The notes under the pieces: generated by a model
The model's database searches: none
The model's input: only the letters and a program-made list of their open reading frames with translations
Told to the model about the DNA's origin: nothing
Translations under genes and position numbers: made by a program
In this document: positions 20,455 to 31,822 of the stretch, one piece after another
How the letters are laid out: each line of letters opens with the position of its first letter
How positions within the stretch are numbered: position 1 is the stretch's first letter
Source: Pseudomicrostroma phylloplanum
Taxonomy: Eukaryota; Basidiomycota; Exobasidiomycetes; Microstromatales
Assembly (NCBI GenBank): GCA_039545275.1
Contig: BCHS01000002.1
Span: 434,001 to 498,000, forward strand
DNA length: 64,000 bases
Direction of reading: 5' to 3'

Positions 20455-22539
20455 ATGGCTGGTCGAAGAGGACCACCGGGACCGCCTTTGGCGCCAGGAC
20501 TGCCATCGAGACCGCTTGGCGGACAACGCGATCGGGAAGAAGACCACAGAGGTGGCGACGGCAGGGGCGCATTCATGAGAGGCGGCATCGATGCCAGGTA
20601 CGAGAGGGGTAACGGCCCCGCTTTCAAACAAGGCGACCGAGACTTCCCAGTGCGACATGCAGCGAGGGACGATCGCGATGGTGCTGGTAGACTTCCTCCC
20701 CCTCATCGAGACTATGGCAACGACTGGGGCAGGGATCGAGATGATCGAAGAGGTCCTAGCCACCCTCGCGCATCACATTGGCAACGGGAGAGGACTCGAA
20801 GTCCACCTCCTCGAGGAGAGAGATGGGGAGGTGCGAGATCTGCGAGGGACCGTAGTCCAGACTCGCTAGAGGGACGCCTGGATAGACGTGAGTGGTAGCG
20901 TCAGCGGAGTTGCAGAATAGAGTGTGAACGCTTATGGATTCGACTCTCCTCTTCTCCTCCTTCCTCAGCAGCACAGTATCCTCCCGTACGACGGTCCTCT
21001 CCCTCCCTTGCTGGAAGAATGCGCTCTCCCTCCCCTGCAGGATCCTCTTCGCACTACTCCCGGCAGCAGTATCCCATACAAGGGCGGGACAGCGGTTACC
21101 CTCCCAGGGGTGACAGAGAGCGGGAGAGGGCTCGCCCTAGAGAGTCTGCAAGTAGTCACTACGACCGCGGATGGGACCACGCTTACGAGCGGGACTCCAT
21201 TAGATCACGAGGCAACTCCCGCTCTCCTGACGCAGGGAGGTCAGAGATACGGCGAGACGACACACGGAGGAGTTCGCCGAGCTCAACAGCGTCCCGCAAG
21301 GATCGCTCTTCACCGATGCAGGACAGAAGACCCACACCTCCTCTCGCGCAGGGCCCCCCTCTAGAGCGCTCGGCTCAGTCGTCGAGTACCTCTGCAGCGG
21401 GTCCCACTCGAGGCCCATCATCCTTTAACCCAACTCCCAATCCATCACTCGGTCAGAGCGGCCCACCGGCAACTATCCCTACTGGGCCCAAGGCAAGCTT
21501 TGTGCCTCGAGGGCGTGGGAGAGGAGACATGGCCGGAGCTGGCCTCGGTCGTCGAGGAGGAATGCCAGTCAGAGGGGCTCCACATCTGCGCGGTGGGGCC
21601 TCGCCAGGTATGGCGGCGAATACTTACATGGCCACTGGCCGCGGGAGAGGTGGCGCTATGGGCTGGGGTGGTCGAGGTCGAGGAGGTAGCGTCGTAGGAG
21701 CTTTCGGGGGCGCTCCCTCAGGTGCGGATGATCCACCGGCCAGAAGTCTAGCGAGAAAGGTCGATGCCGGCGGCAACGCTGTAATGCCTGACCTGATAGC
21801 GGTTCCCGCTGCTTCTGAAGGAGGTGTGGAGTCCTCGACTTCTGGGACGGCAGGAGAAGAGCCAGAAGAAGGAGAGCGGGAAGAAGGGGAGATGGACGAT
21901 ACTGCGCCCGAAGAGCAGGGCGAGCTCGGCCAACAAGAGGCAGCAGAGGAGACTTCGTACACACAAGCTGCTCCCATTGGCTCTACGCATTCGACACAAC
22001 CGCCTCTGCATTTGGGCTCGCTTCCTAGCAGGCAATCTTATAGTCAGCAAGCGCCCACTGGAACAGGAGCGGCAAGCGAGTCAGGAACACCGTTGACGCC
22101 TGCTATATCTACAACAGCAACACCCTCAATCAGCTCTGCAGCTGCTCAGAACCCTTATTCATCTGGCGCATGGCAAAGACCTGCAACATCGACGCCGAAT
22201 ACGGCGCAAATCCCTGCTCGCTCAGGCGGGGCCAAGACTGTGCACACCTACACAGCTGCTCACTTCAGCAAGAGTGTTCAGCCTGAGTGGGACGCCGAGC
22301 TATGGACGTTATCAGCACATCGGCTGGCTGCGATCCCCCAACATCCGGTGTCTTCGAACTTCCACGTGTCTCTCCAAGACCCTCCCACGACCCCGGGCTT
22401 GAGTGGGGTGCCCCCAAGCATCGTGAGCGGGCTCAGAACGGCGCTAGCTGACCTCAAGGAAGCCATGACCGAGCTGGGGATGAGCTCGGTTCGCAGCCGG
22501 GAATGCGAGAGGAGTAGAGCTGACGCTGCTCAAATGTAG
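20455..22539 (+). CDS. RG/SR-rich low-complexity protein, function unknown
   Basis: I do not recognise a family. Two exons, 20455-20887 and 20969-22539, are joined across an 81-nt intron (GTGAGT...CCTCAG) and give 667 residues. The first 330 residues are full of Arg, Ser, Pro, Asp and Gly with RD/RE/RS dipeptides, like an RNA-associated SR protein. RGRGRG and RGG boxes follow near 340-420, then an acidic segment (EEPEEGEREEGEMDD). The final 130 residues look folded and are the only part likely to be conserved (HTYTAAHFSKSVQPEWDAEL onward). Composition suggests a role in RNA binding or nuclear condensates, which is inference only. A second AG three bases downstream could act as an alternative acceptor and remove one residue. 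Confidence 0.7.
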
Positions 22540-22871
22540 CTGGGGTATGGTGTCTTGACCTCAAGTCATCTCATCCAATGCATTGTTTCGTCTGACTGAG
22601 CTGCGTGCTATCTGGGCCTGTGTTGCTCCCTTTCCCCCGCCTAGGGCACTGGCAGGCGCGAAAACGTGATTGCGCCTGCACGCGTGTTTTGACTTGATGC
22701 TCCGATCGGTGTCGGTGTTGCTTTCCTCCTCCCGCTTCTCCCCACCTCGCCTTGTCAACCTTCTGTCCACCTGACCTCCGCAATTCCTCCCTGCCTGCAG
22801 TCCACAAGATTCGTCCCGTCGTCCATCCGATCCTCCTCCGCAAAGGACTGTGACCATCAGTCAGCGTCACA
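22540..22871. other. Kinesin-5 promoter region
   Basis: 332 bp between the RG-rich gene stop and the kinesin start. It contains two cell-cycle-like boxes, listed separately, and otherwise nothing I can assign. Confidence 0.55.
22657..22685 (+). promoter_or_regulatory. Candidate SCB/MCB-like cell-cycle boxes upstream of kinesin-5
   Basis: CGCGAAA at 22657-22663 fits the SCB core (CNCGAAA) and ACGCGT at 22680-22685 is a perfect MCB core. Both lie about 190-215 bp upstream of the kinesin-5 ATG. Fungal SBF/MBF factors bind such sites in G1/S genes. The assignment rests on the short motifs alone. Confidence 0.35.
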
Positions 22872-25800
22872 ATGGCCTCTCGCAAACCAGGAGCGCCGCC
22901 GCTCTCTCGCGGTGGCCCATCCGGCCCCTCTCGCGCTGCTTCCGTCCGTTCCCTCTCCACCTCCTCTTCCGCAACCAAGCTCAATGCCTCTACCGGCTCT
23001 TCTGATCAAGAAGCAGGTTCGTCGAGACCAAGCTCACCTCCGAAGAGAATGAGTACCGGCGTGGCTGCTGGGATGCGGCCACCTCAGAATGGTAACGGAG
23101 GCGGCGCTATGAGGAGAGGAGGAGAGGAAGAGACAAACATCAAGGTTGCCGTACGCGTTCGGTAAGTGGATGAAGGACCAGCTCATATCCTCACACTATG
23201 CTCACCATTCGCCTTGGCATGTATAATGTATGTATAATGTCAGTGGTCGGGCCCCAGGAGAAGCAGCTCCCACCGCCCCCATCCTCTCGACATCAGGCCC
23301 CCGATGCTCTCAGATAACCGTCCACATGGACGCTCCCCCAGTCTCGTCTCATTCAAGCGCTCCTACTTCAGCCTTGGTCACTGCTGCTGACGCGCCGAGG
23401 GAGAAGACTTACAACTTCGACAATGTCTTTGGACCCGAGGCTGATCAAGGAATGGTTTACCAGACAGTGGTGACGCCAGTGCTTGCCGAAGTGTTGAGTG
23501 GCTACAACTGCACCATCTTTGCTTACGGTCAGACGGGTACCGGTAAGACGCATACGATGGAGGGAGATCTCACATCGCAACTGGGCACATACGTCTCCGA
23601 GGCGGGTATCATTCCGAGAACCCTCTACCGTCTCTTTCACCAGCTCGAGCTGTCGAAGGACGAGTACTCGGTCCACGCATCCTTCGTTGAGCTTTATAAC
23701 GAGGAGCTGCGCGACCTCCTCTCTCCTGACCTTCCAACTCCTCTTACATCTGGAGGTCTGAAAGTGTACGACGACAAGGGTAAAGGTGTCGTCATCCAAG
23801 GACTCGAGGACACGCCCATGCGAGACGCTGCTCACGGTTTGGAGCTACTACGGAGAGGTAGTCAGAAGAGACAGATTGCCGCAACGCGCTGCAACGAGAA
23901 TTCGAGTCGATCTCACTCCGTCTTCACTTTGACTGTCCACACAAAGGAGACTACTTCAAAGGGAGAGGATGTCCTGAGAGTGGGCAAGCTCAATCTCGTC
24001 GATCTTGCTGGCTCGGAGAACATTGGTCGATCTGGCGCCGAGAACAAGCGAGCTCGTGAGGCGGGTATGATCAACCAGAGTCTTCTCACCCTCGGTCGAG
24101 TCATCAATGCCCTCGTCGAGAAGAGCACGCATGTCCCCTACCGAGAGTCCAAGCTGACTCGTCTTCTGCAAGAGTCCCTGGGTGGACGGACCAAAACTTG
24201 CATCATCGCTACTGTCTCCGCTGACAAGTCGAATCTGGAAGAGACATTGTCTACTCTCGACTATGCACTGCGAGCCAAGTCTATTCGCAACAGGCCGGAG
24301 ATGAACAGCCGCATGACAAGAGCGGGTCTGATCATGGAATACGTCAAGGACATCGAGCGCCTCAAGCGAGACGTACTGGCAGCGCGCAGCAAAGAAGGCT
24401 TCTTTGTGAGCAACGAAAGCTGGAAGGAGGTTCAAGATGAGAGCGACGCGCGGAAGAACGCAGCAGATGAATTGCGAAGACTCGTCGAAGTTGCAGAGAG
24501 CAAGAGGGAAAGCCTGCAGGAGCAGTTCGAACAAAATATGCAGCTACTGTTGAAGAGGGAGACGGAGATGAAGGCGGTCAAGACTGAGTGTGCCGAGAAG
24601 AAGCTGGAACTCGACGGAGTGATAGACCAGGCGAAGGAGCTGCAAGTCGCTCTTGCCGAGGAGACTGAGCTGAGGGAGGCTTACCGCAACAGCGAGAAGA
24701 AGCTCAACCGAATCGCATCAAGCCTCAAAGTGCAAGCTGAAGATGATCAGAATGACCTCGGCGGCCTCTTCGCCAAGCTCGAGCGCAAGACAAGAGTCGA
24801 GGAGGCGAACAGGGGACTCATTGCTGATTACCGCGATAACGTCAGCGCTGTGACTGCAAGACTTGAGCACCAAGCCAGTGCTTTCTCTACTGCTCATCTG
24901 GAGTTCAGCGACGAGCTCGCATCGACTCTCGATGCCTTTGTCAAGCAGGAGACAGTTGGTCTGGAGCAGAGCCAAGCACAGCTCGTTGGTCAGCTCGATT
25001 CCCTGCGCGGCGTTGTGGCTGACCTTGCAAATGAGCATGGGCTCAGTCAAGGCGTGATGGAATCCCTGACTGTCAGAATCGGTGGGGCCTGCGCTCAGAT
25101 CAGTGAGACAAGCCAGCAACAGGCCAGAGGACTTCAAGAGGAGTGGGCAAAGGTCCAATATCAGCTCAACGAGTCCCAATCCAATGCCGCTGGCGGGGCC
25201 AAGAAGGCAATGAACTCCTTGCAAGACGCCATTAGCAACATGATCCAGGAGACTCGCAATCACCTCGCAGCCGAGGAAGAGAGGGTAGATGCTGTCAAAG
25301 CTTTTGCCACAGAGTCTGCAGAGCGCGAGGTCGCTACTTTGCGAGAGCAAAATCAGTTGCTGGCGACGTTGCTCGAGCAGGAGCGACAGAAGTCTCTGGC
25401 AGCGAGGGATAAGCTGTCGAAGAACATTGCCAATCTGCTCGTTGGCTTTACGAACGAGCGGGATGCTGATCTGACCGAGGCGATCGCGAGCGTACAAGAT
25501 AACATCACTGCTTCTGAAGCCCATGCGCAGCGATTCGTCGATGGCCACCACGAGAAGATGGAGGAGCTTCGAGCCGCCAGTCAGACGTTTTCGCAGACCA
25601 TCGAGGAGAGGGAGAAGACAACAAGACGGCATCGCAAGAAGGGAGAGGGTCTCCTTACGGATGCGCACGCCACGTTCTCGCAGGGTGTGGCGGTATGGGC
25701 GGAAACCTTGGAGGCAAGCTTGAGTGAGGGCTCGCAAAGCTTCGACAAGCTAGCAAAAGATGTCGCTGCAGAGGTGCAACAAGGTAATTTCATGCGCGTT

Positions 25801-26738
25801 AAAGCATGCGAAAGTGTGCGAGGTCTGACATATCATCCCCTGTTCGAACAGCTTGCGGCCAGGCCGAGTCCTCTCTGGCCAACCAGGCCAAGCATCTGGA
25901 AACCTTGTCCGCGAAGGCTGAGCAATCGAGCTCCTCTGCCCTCTCTCAGCTGGCTTCGACCCTCGCCAATGTGGACGACATGTCCGCACGGACACAAGAC
26001 CGTCTGACGACGCACCGTCAGACTAGTCTCACATACCTGAACGAAGCTACTGCTCGTCTATCCAAGATGCGGGGAGACACAAGGACTTACCTTGAAGACC
26101 ATTATGCAGAAGACGTGCCTACTGGCGAAACTCCTCAGCGCAAAGACGTTGCGCCCTCGAGTGCTCATCAGTGGAAGCTGGTACCTGGCGGAAGGCAGAA
26201 GGCTCTGGAGCAGTACCGGTACATGGTAGCCAAGAAGCAACAGTCTCGTGCTGAAGAGGCAGACCGAAGGACAAGAGGGGCGAGCGTGGCGCTGAGTGAG
26301 GTGGACGGCACCATGGGGACTCTTCCGGACGATACCCGTGCGACGATGGATACCACTGCCCAACATGATGATTCGCAGCAGCAAGGAACGGATGAAGAAG
26401 GAGTCGAGGAAGGGGACGAGGGCCTGGATGAGGACGTTCTGGAGGACAGCATTCACTTCGACTCGGACGATACAGTCAAGCTCGGTGGGCGGACCGCAAC
26501 GGCAGAGCTGGCTGCTGGGCCTCCACGGCCTGCGTCTTCACTGAAGACCCGAGGTCTTCCTCCTACCTCTATGCGTGGCCGAGGAACAGCGAGGGCAGTC
26601 TCGGCCAGGTCGGTCCTCGGTGAGAAGAATGTCACAAACGAGGAGTTCGTCACGGACGGAGCGAAGAAGGCGGGAGTGAAGGGCGGCGCTGCAAAGGCCC
26701 CTCCTACTGGCCTCGGGCGGCGGACGACTAGAGCGTGA
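22872..26738 (+). CDS. KIN5: Kinesin-5 (BimC/Cut7/Eg5) mitotic motor
   Basis: Plus-end-directed tetrameric motor that crosslinks and slides spindle microtubules. Three exons: 22872-23161, 23244-25783 and 25852-26738, giving 1238 residues. The first junction restores VRVRGRAPGE and the second AEVQQACGQAESS; phases agree. The motor domain spans about 88-440 with P-loop GQTGTGKTHT (about 190), switch I NENSSRSH and switch II DLAGSE. The neck NRPEMNSRMTRAGLIMEYVKDIERLKRD is typical of kinesin-5. A long coiled-coil stalk follows. Near residue 1033 the BimC box TGETPQRK, a Cdk1 target in the family, is present. The Ser-rich N-terminal extension of about 87 residues precedes the motor. The second intron has the weaker donor GTAATT and is only 68 nt. 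Confidence 0.94.
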
Positions 26739-27009
26739 TCCGAGTAGTTCTATTCTTGTACTCTCTTGTTGTCATACCTTGCTCTACTATCGATATACCA
26801 GTCAAGGCCTTTGCATAGTGTACTCTGTATGGTGTACTCGATGCTGCCTGAGAATCTCGCGCACAGACAGAAGTCCCTTTCCGCACTCTGTCTCGGAGCT
26901 TCCTGTTCACAGCCACTACCTGCTCCTCCTCCTCCTTCTCTGAGTCTCTACAAAGACTCTATCTGTGCCCCCAGTCCGAATCTGCTGCGACCAGCGGAAT
27001 GCACCTTCG

Positions 27010-28830
27010 ATGCTGTTGAGGTCTTTGAAGTGCGGAAGGCTCAGCCGCCTGTCGCGTGTGAGCACAGGCAGCGGGCAGCGTGTCCTCGGTACTCTCAACG
27101 TCGCAGAAGAGTCCGCTTCCTTGCCCAAGAGACCAACTCTGACTGAAAGCTTCAGAGCTTCCAGACGCTCCTTCAGCTGCTCGCCTCTGTCAGCTTTGCC
27201 TCCCGCGAGCCCGCCATCCGCACGCTCGGCGCAGCAAAGTCTGCTTCCAGAAGGCTGGGAGGCTGTGATCGGCGTGGAGTGCCATGCCCAGATCAAAGCT
27301 CCATCGAAGCTGTTCAGTCCGACTCCTCTCCCAACGCTACGCTCCTCACCCAACACACTAGCTTCTCCCTTTGACGCCTCTCATCCGGGGACCCTACCCA
27401 TCCTGCAGCCAGGTGCAGTGCAAGCTGCTCTGCGAGCTGCGCTCTTCCTCAACTGCCAGATCAACCCTGCTAGTAGATTCGACCGGAAACACTACTTCTA
27501 TCCCGACCTCACGGCTGGCTATCAGATCACACAAAAGTATTCTCCTCTTGCCACACGAGGCTGGATCAAGCTACTGCAAGATGAGGGACATCTTTCGGCT
27601 GGCAAAGGTGATGAAGGGGAGGCTACGATTGAGATTGAGCAGGTGCAGCTAGAGCAGGATACAGCCAAGTCATCCCACTTGGCCTCGGGCGTGTCCCACG
27701 AAGCTTCGAGCAGCTTCATCGACCTCAACAGGGCGGGCGCCGGCCTGATGGAGATCGTCTCGGGACCACAGATGCGCTCAGCCAAGCAGGCAGGCGCCTA
27801 CATCCGCAAACTGCAGGAGCTCCTACGCAGGGTAGGCGCGTCTGACGGTAACATGGACGAGGGCTCTCTGCGCTGCGACGTCAATGTCTCAGTGCATCGC
27901 ATAGGCGAACCCTTTGGCAAGCGCTGCGAAGTCAAGAATGTCAACAGCGTCAAGTTCGTTATGAACGCTATCGAGTCAGAGGTGAAGCGGCAGTATGCTG
28001 TTCTTCAGAGGGGCGAAGAGGTGGAGCAGCAGACGAGAGGGTACGACGAGGAGACGGGCCAGACGGTCTTTCTTCGAGGTAAAGAGGATGCGCCAGACTA
28101 TCGATACATGCCAGACCCCAATCTGCCGCCTGTACGGGTGGACGAGCGGACGTTGCAGGCTGTCAAAGACGGCCTACCAGAACACCCTGATTCGCAGCGA
28201 GACAGGCTGAAGAAGGACTACAGGCTGAGCGTCAGAGACATCAACGTACTCATGCGTGTCGGCTTGGAAGAAGATCGGAGGACACCTGAAGCCGAGGCGA
28301 GCCCACGGCAAGGGAGTGACGATGCGGTCGCCTACTTCGAAGCCGTAGCCAAAGGCAGGAATTCGCAGATTGTGCTCAATTGGGTCATCAATGAGCTGCT
28401 CAACGCGCTAAACAAGCGTGAGCTGCCCTTCCAGGGGCAGAGCGTCCCTCCGACCATCCTAGGCGAGCTGATCGACCTAGTCGAAGCAGGGAAGGTGACT
28501 GGCACCTCGGCAAAAGCCCTCCTTGTCGAGCTGGTCGCGACAGACTCTTCGCTCCTCGATGGCAACTCGAAGAGCCCCGTGTTGGACCTTCTCACCAGCA
28601 AGGGCATGCTGGCCCTTGGCGCAGCGGACGGTGAGGGAGGCAGCGGAGGAGGCGAGTTGGAGGAGCTGTGCAAGCAGATTATCAATGACCTGCCGAAAGA
28701 AGCGGAGAAGGTCAGAAAGGGAAACGAGAAGGTGGTGATGCGGCTGGTGGGCGAGGTGATGAAACGGACGGCGGGACGAGCGGATGCTCAGCAGGCAAGA
28801 GAGGTATTTCTGAAATCACTTAGGGGGTAA
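27010..28830 (+). CDS. PET112: Mitochondrial aspartyl/glutamyl-tRNA amidotransferase subunit B
   Basis: GatB subunit of the GatFAB/CAB complex, which converts Glu-tRNA(Gln) to Gln-tRNA(Gln) in mitochondria. Single exon of 606 residues from the first ATG; upstream codons are open but start with GTG. The first 60-70 residues (MLLRSLKCGRLSRLSR...) are basic, Ser-rich and lack acidic residues at the very start, as in a mitochondrial presequence. The GatB core begins at EAVIGVECHAQIKAPSKLFS. Family blocks SDGNMDEGSLRCDVNVSVH, RCEVKNVNSVKFVMNAI, ETGQTVFLRGKEDAPDYRYMPDPNLPP and the C-terminal YqeY-like helical domain are all present. It lies downstream of kinesin-5 on the same strand with about 270 bp between them. 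Confidence 0.93.
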   Translation: MLLRSLKCGRLSRLSRVSTGSGQRVLGTLNVAEESASLPKRPTLTESFRASRRSFSCSPLSALPPASPPSARSAQQSLLPEGWEAVIGVECHAQIKAPSKLFSPTPLPTLRSSPNTLASPFDASHPGTLPILQPGAVQAALRAALFLNCQINPASRFDRKHYFYPDLTAGYQITQKYSPLATRGWIKLLQDEGHLSAGKGDEGEATIEIEQVQLEQDTAKSSHLASGVSHEASSSFIDLNRAGAGLMEIVSGPQMRSAKQAGAYIRKLQELLRRVGASDGNMDEGSLRCDVNVSVHRIGEPFGKRCEVKNVNSVKFVMNAIESEVKRQYAVLQRGEEVEQQTRGYDEETGQTVFLRGKEDAPDYRYMPDPNLPPVRVDERTLQAVKDGLPEHPDSQRDRLKKDYRLSVRDINVLMRVGLEEDRRTPEAEASPRQGSDDAVAYFEAVAKGRNSQIVLNWVINELLNALNKRELPFQGQSVPPTILGELIDLVEAGKVTGTSAKALLVELVATDSSLLDGNSKSPVLDLLTSKGMLALGAADGEGGSGGGELEELCKQIINDLPKEAEKVRKGNEKVVMRLVGEVMKRTAGRADAQQAREVFLKSLRG

Positions 28831-28973
28831 CAGCGCAGGATCGTTCGGAACGAAGAGTCTGTTTGTCGACCATTGTATTGTAACATACACATCGTTATTC
28901 CAGCAACAGGTATAGAGGACGGCAACTTGTTGATGCAGGGATTTGCTAACGTAGTGGACTGTTTGCATCTTGC

Positions 28974-29986
28974 TCAGTCGTCGGAACCAGCCGGTCCCAG
29001 TGCAATGAGGTTGAATTGCACAGCATCCGGATCCATGGCCATCTAGAGATTACGGGAAGAACAATAGGTAGACATAGAGGGAAAGATCAGCCATGCCATA
29101 CTCACCCTTACCAACGCTGTCGACGGCAGGCTACAGCACTCACATAGTTGTCCTTAACCCAATTGCAAGCCCCCTCAAGCAGATCCTCCTGTGTTGTTAA
29201 CTTCACACCGCGGTAGACAGGGCCCTTTCTCCTACCGTCTAGCTCCACTAGCTCTCCCTTGTCCTGATCTCGAATGAAGCACGTGAAGTGCAAATCAATG
29301 GGATCGTCAGCAGAAGGTGCGACGCTCTGTCCGCCCGAGGCGGCAGTGGTGTGGGCCGCCTCGAGTTCGCGGGATGTCGTAAGGAGTTCGGCGCGCTGGA
29401 TTGGGTTGAGCGGGACTGCTTTGGAGATGAGCTTTGCGAGAGGGGAGGATTTGGGGAGGGAGGAGCGGACGGAGGTGTTTGCAAGGGAGTGGAGGAGACC
29501 CATGGTACCTGTAGAGAAGTACGAGAGAGAGCATCAGCACGCGTGTACCTCGTCACCATCGAACCATCACGGCGAGGGCACTCACCACATGCATTGCCAA
29601 TCGTCTGCTTCCACCAGATCAACTCTCCTTCTTTGCCTCCCTCCTGTGTGATCTCGACGACCTTGTCCTCCTTCTGCCGGTTCGCTTCGTACCCCTCTGA
29701 TATAGGGAAGAGGAGCAGGACTGCCTCGACTGGCTGAGGGACCATGGACAACAGCGCGGGATCGAGGCCGAAGATATCATGGTATGCGTACTTGGACGAG
29801 TCCAGACCGAGAGCAGAAGCCCACTGATCCATCGGAAAGTCGGGTGCAGTTCTGGTTGTCAGTCAATGATAGGTGGTCGCGCCCTCGCCGCCCAATGCCT
29901 CACTCCTGACTCACATTTGTGAAGAGCTCAGGGTTGCTCTCCAAGGGAACCCACCGCAGGGACTCTGGTGCGTCAGTCGAATTCAT
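28974..29986 (-). CDS. YUH1: Ubiquitin C-terminal hydrolase, UCH-L3/Yuh1 type
   Basis: Cysteine protease (family C12) that removes small adducts from the C-terminus of ubiquitin or Rub1/Nedd8. Four exons, 29986-29915, 29823-29586, 29508-29144 and 29042-28974, make 247 residues, the normal length. Junctions restore PELFTNWASALGLD, QTIGNACGTMGLLH and KDNYMAMDPDAVQFNLIALGP, each matching the family. The catalytic set is complete: oxyanion Gln97, Cys103, His177 (DLHF) and Asp194 (ELDGR). The variable crossover loop lies at about 152-172. An earlier AG in intron 1 would break the frame, so the acceptor was placed directly before TGG. It is transcribed divergently from DDI1, with 248 bp between the start codons. 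Confidence 0.92.
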
Positions 29987-30234
29987 GCTGTGCTCTTACT
30001 TGCGGCAGAATGACACGGAAAGGGGGGCAGCCAGAAGGAAATGAGAGCAACAGATGCACCCAAGGCTCAGCCACCACTTCCAGGAAAGTCGTACGAGTGG
30101 AGGTTGCGGAAAGAGACACGCGGCGCGACACGCAAGCACTGACGAGTCGAAGACATTAACACTCACCAGTTGGCCACTCCCATGACCTCCTGCGATCCCA
30201 TCCCTTCTGTACCTCTGCCTCAGCTGTTGCCACC
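29987..30234. promoter_or_regulatory. Shared divergent promoter, UCH / DDI1
   Basis: Only 248 bp separate the start codons of two ubiquitin-pathway genes on opposite strands, so they probably share control elements. GCCACC occurs directly before the DDI1 ATG, which fits a Kozak context. No clear TATA box is visible. Confidence 0.55.
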
Positions 30235-31822
30235 ATGATCACCGTCACAAATCCAGACGATGATGGAATCTATCCCCTTGACTGCGACACCAGCATCGCA
30301 TTGGCAGATGTAAAGGCGCTCCTAGAAGCCGACTCGTCCATTCCAGCCTCGCGCCAGGCTCTCTACTTCAATGGAGCCCCCATGCAAGACGATAGCAAGA
30401 CTCTGCAGGGTTACGGTGTTGGAGACGGTGACTTGCTGCTCCTGAGAGACGCTCAAGCCGGGCAATCTTCTTCCTCTGCAGCCGGCGGGCGTGGCGGTAG
30501 TGTCGCACCCTCAGCGCCTCCTCCAGGGGCTCCTCGCAACGAGGAGGAGGCTATTGAACAGCTGCGCCAGCAAGTGCTCACCGATTCCAACCTCATGACC
30601 CAGCTACGTCAAAGCAATCCTCAGCTTGCCAATGCTGCCTCGTCGTCTCCAGCTGAGTTCGCAAGGTTGTTGGGAGAAATGAGGCGGCAGATGGGACAGG
30701 TCCAGAGTGAGAGAGCCAGGGCCGAGGCGGAACTGGCCGGTGCAGACGAGTTCGACATTGACGCCCAACGGAGGATTGAGGAGGCTATTCAAGCCGAGAA
30801 CGTCATGGCCAACATGGAACATGCCATGGGTGAGTGGGTCCGTGCCGACTGCGAAGCTGCTAGCCTCGTACTCATGCGTCTTCTATGCTCATCCTGCCTC
30901 ACAGAATACAGCCCGGAGAGCTTCGGAAGGGTTCACATGCTGTACGTTGCTACGGAAGTGAATGGTGTGGAAGTCAAGGCCTTCGTCGACTCTGGCGCAC
31001 AATCGACGATCATGTCTCCCGAATGCGCCGAGCGGTGCGGCATCATGCGACTTCTGGATCGCCGCTTTGCTGGTATCGCCAGGGGAGTCGGTACAGCCAA
31101 AATCCTGGGACGCATTCATTCCGCCCAGATCAAGCTCTCCAGCACGCTTTACCTGCCGTGCTCGTTTACCATCATGGAGGGCAAAGGCGTAGAGTGTCTC
31201 TTCGGTGAGTTGTACGCGCTGATCGAGGGGACTGTATTTATAAATCAGCCGCTTACTTTTCGCCACCACATCACACCCTGTTTCCGCGTTAGGTCTGGAT
31301 ATGTTGAAACGATATCAAGCTGCAATCGACCTGAGAGCCAATGCGCTGATCATCAATGGAGAGTCCTGCCGATTCCTCGACGAGCATGAGCTACCGGACA
31401 GCGCCAAAGAGTTCGAGGCTGGCGAGGACGACCCTCAAGCGGCGGCCAGGAAACAAGCTGATGCTGCCACTAGCAGTGGAGCTGGAGGACAAAGTACCAG
31501 CGGGCCCAGTGGATCCGATGGCCAGAGCAGCGGGGGTTTCCCAGGATCGGGTCAGTCGCTAGGTTCGACTTCATCGCAGCCCCAGCCGCCTGTCACGACT
31601 CCCGCGCGTGCTCCGACAGCAACGAGCGCAGGCGCTGCTTCTTCAGCTGGAGTATCCAGCGGCGCCCCTACCTCTGCCGCCCCTGCCGCCAGGTCCTTCC
31701 CTGCGGAGTCGATCAAGGTCCTGCAAGATCTTGGCGCTAGCGAAGCGCGGGCCAAAGCTCTACTAGAGGCTGCTGGAGGGAACGTGGAAGTCGCTGCTGG
31801 ATTGCTCTTTGCTGGTAATTGA
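30235..31822 (+). CDS. DDI1: Ddi1-type ubiquitin receptor with retroviral-like aspartic protease
   Basis: Shuttle/protease that binds ubiquitin chains and the proteasome and cuts heavily ubiquitinated substrates. Exons 30235-30829, 30905-31204 and 31293-31822 give 474 residues. The order is an N-terminal ubiquitin-like domain (about 1-75), a helical linker region (HDD-like, about 100-195), the retropepsin domain (about 205-320) and, after a Gly/Ser/Pro-rich linker, a C-terminal UBA domain (about 430-474, LQDLGASEARAKALLEAAGGNVE). The catalytic Asp227 sits in DSGAQ, where most relatives have DTGAQ. The junction EYSPESFGRVHMLYV matches the family. Intron 1 is 75 nt with no stop, so its retention would add 25 residues before the protease domain. 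Confidence 0.94.

Noticed and set aside
24718..25737. 339-codon minus-strand frame
   Set aside because: Antisense of the kinesin-5 coiled coil; its Leu-rich translation reflects Glu/Gln codons on the real strand.
30226..30237. Partial match to the proteasome control element (TTGCCACC) before DDI1
   Set aside because: It overlaps the start codon context GCCACCATG, which is expected for translation, and lacks the full nine-base element.
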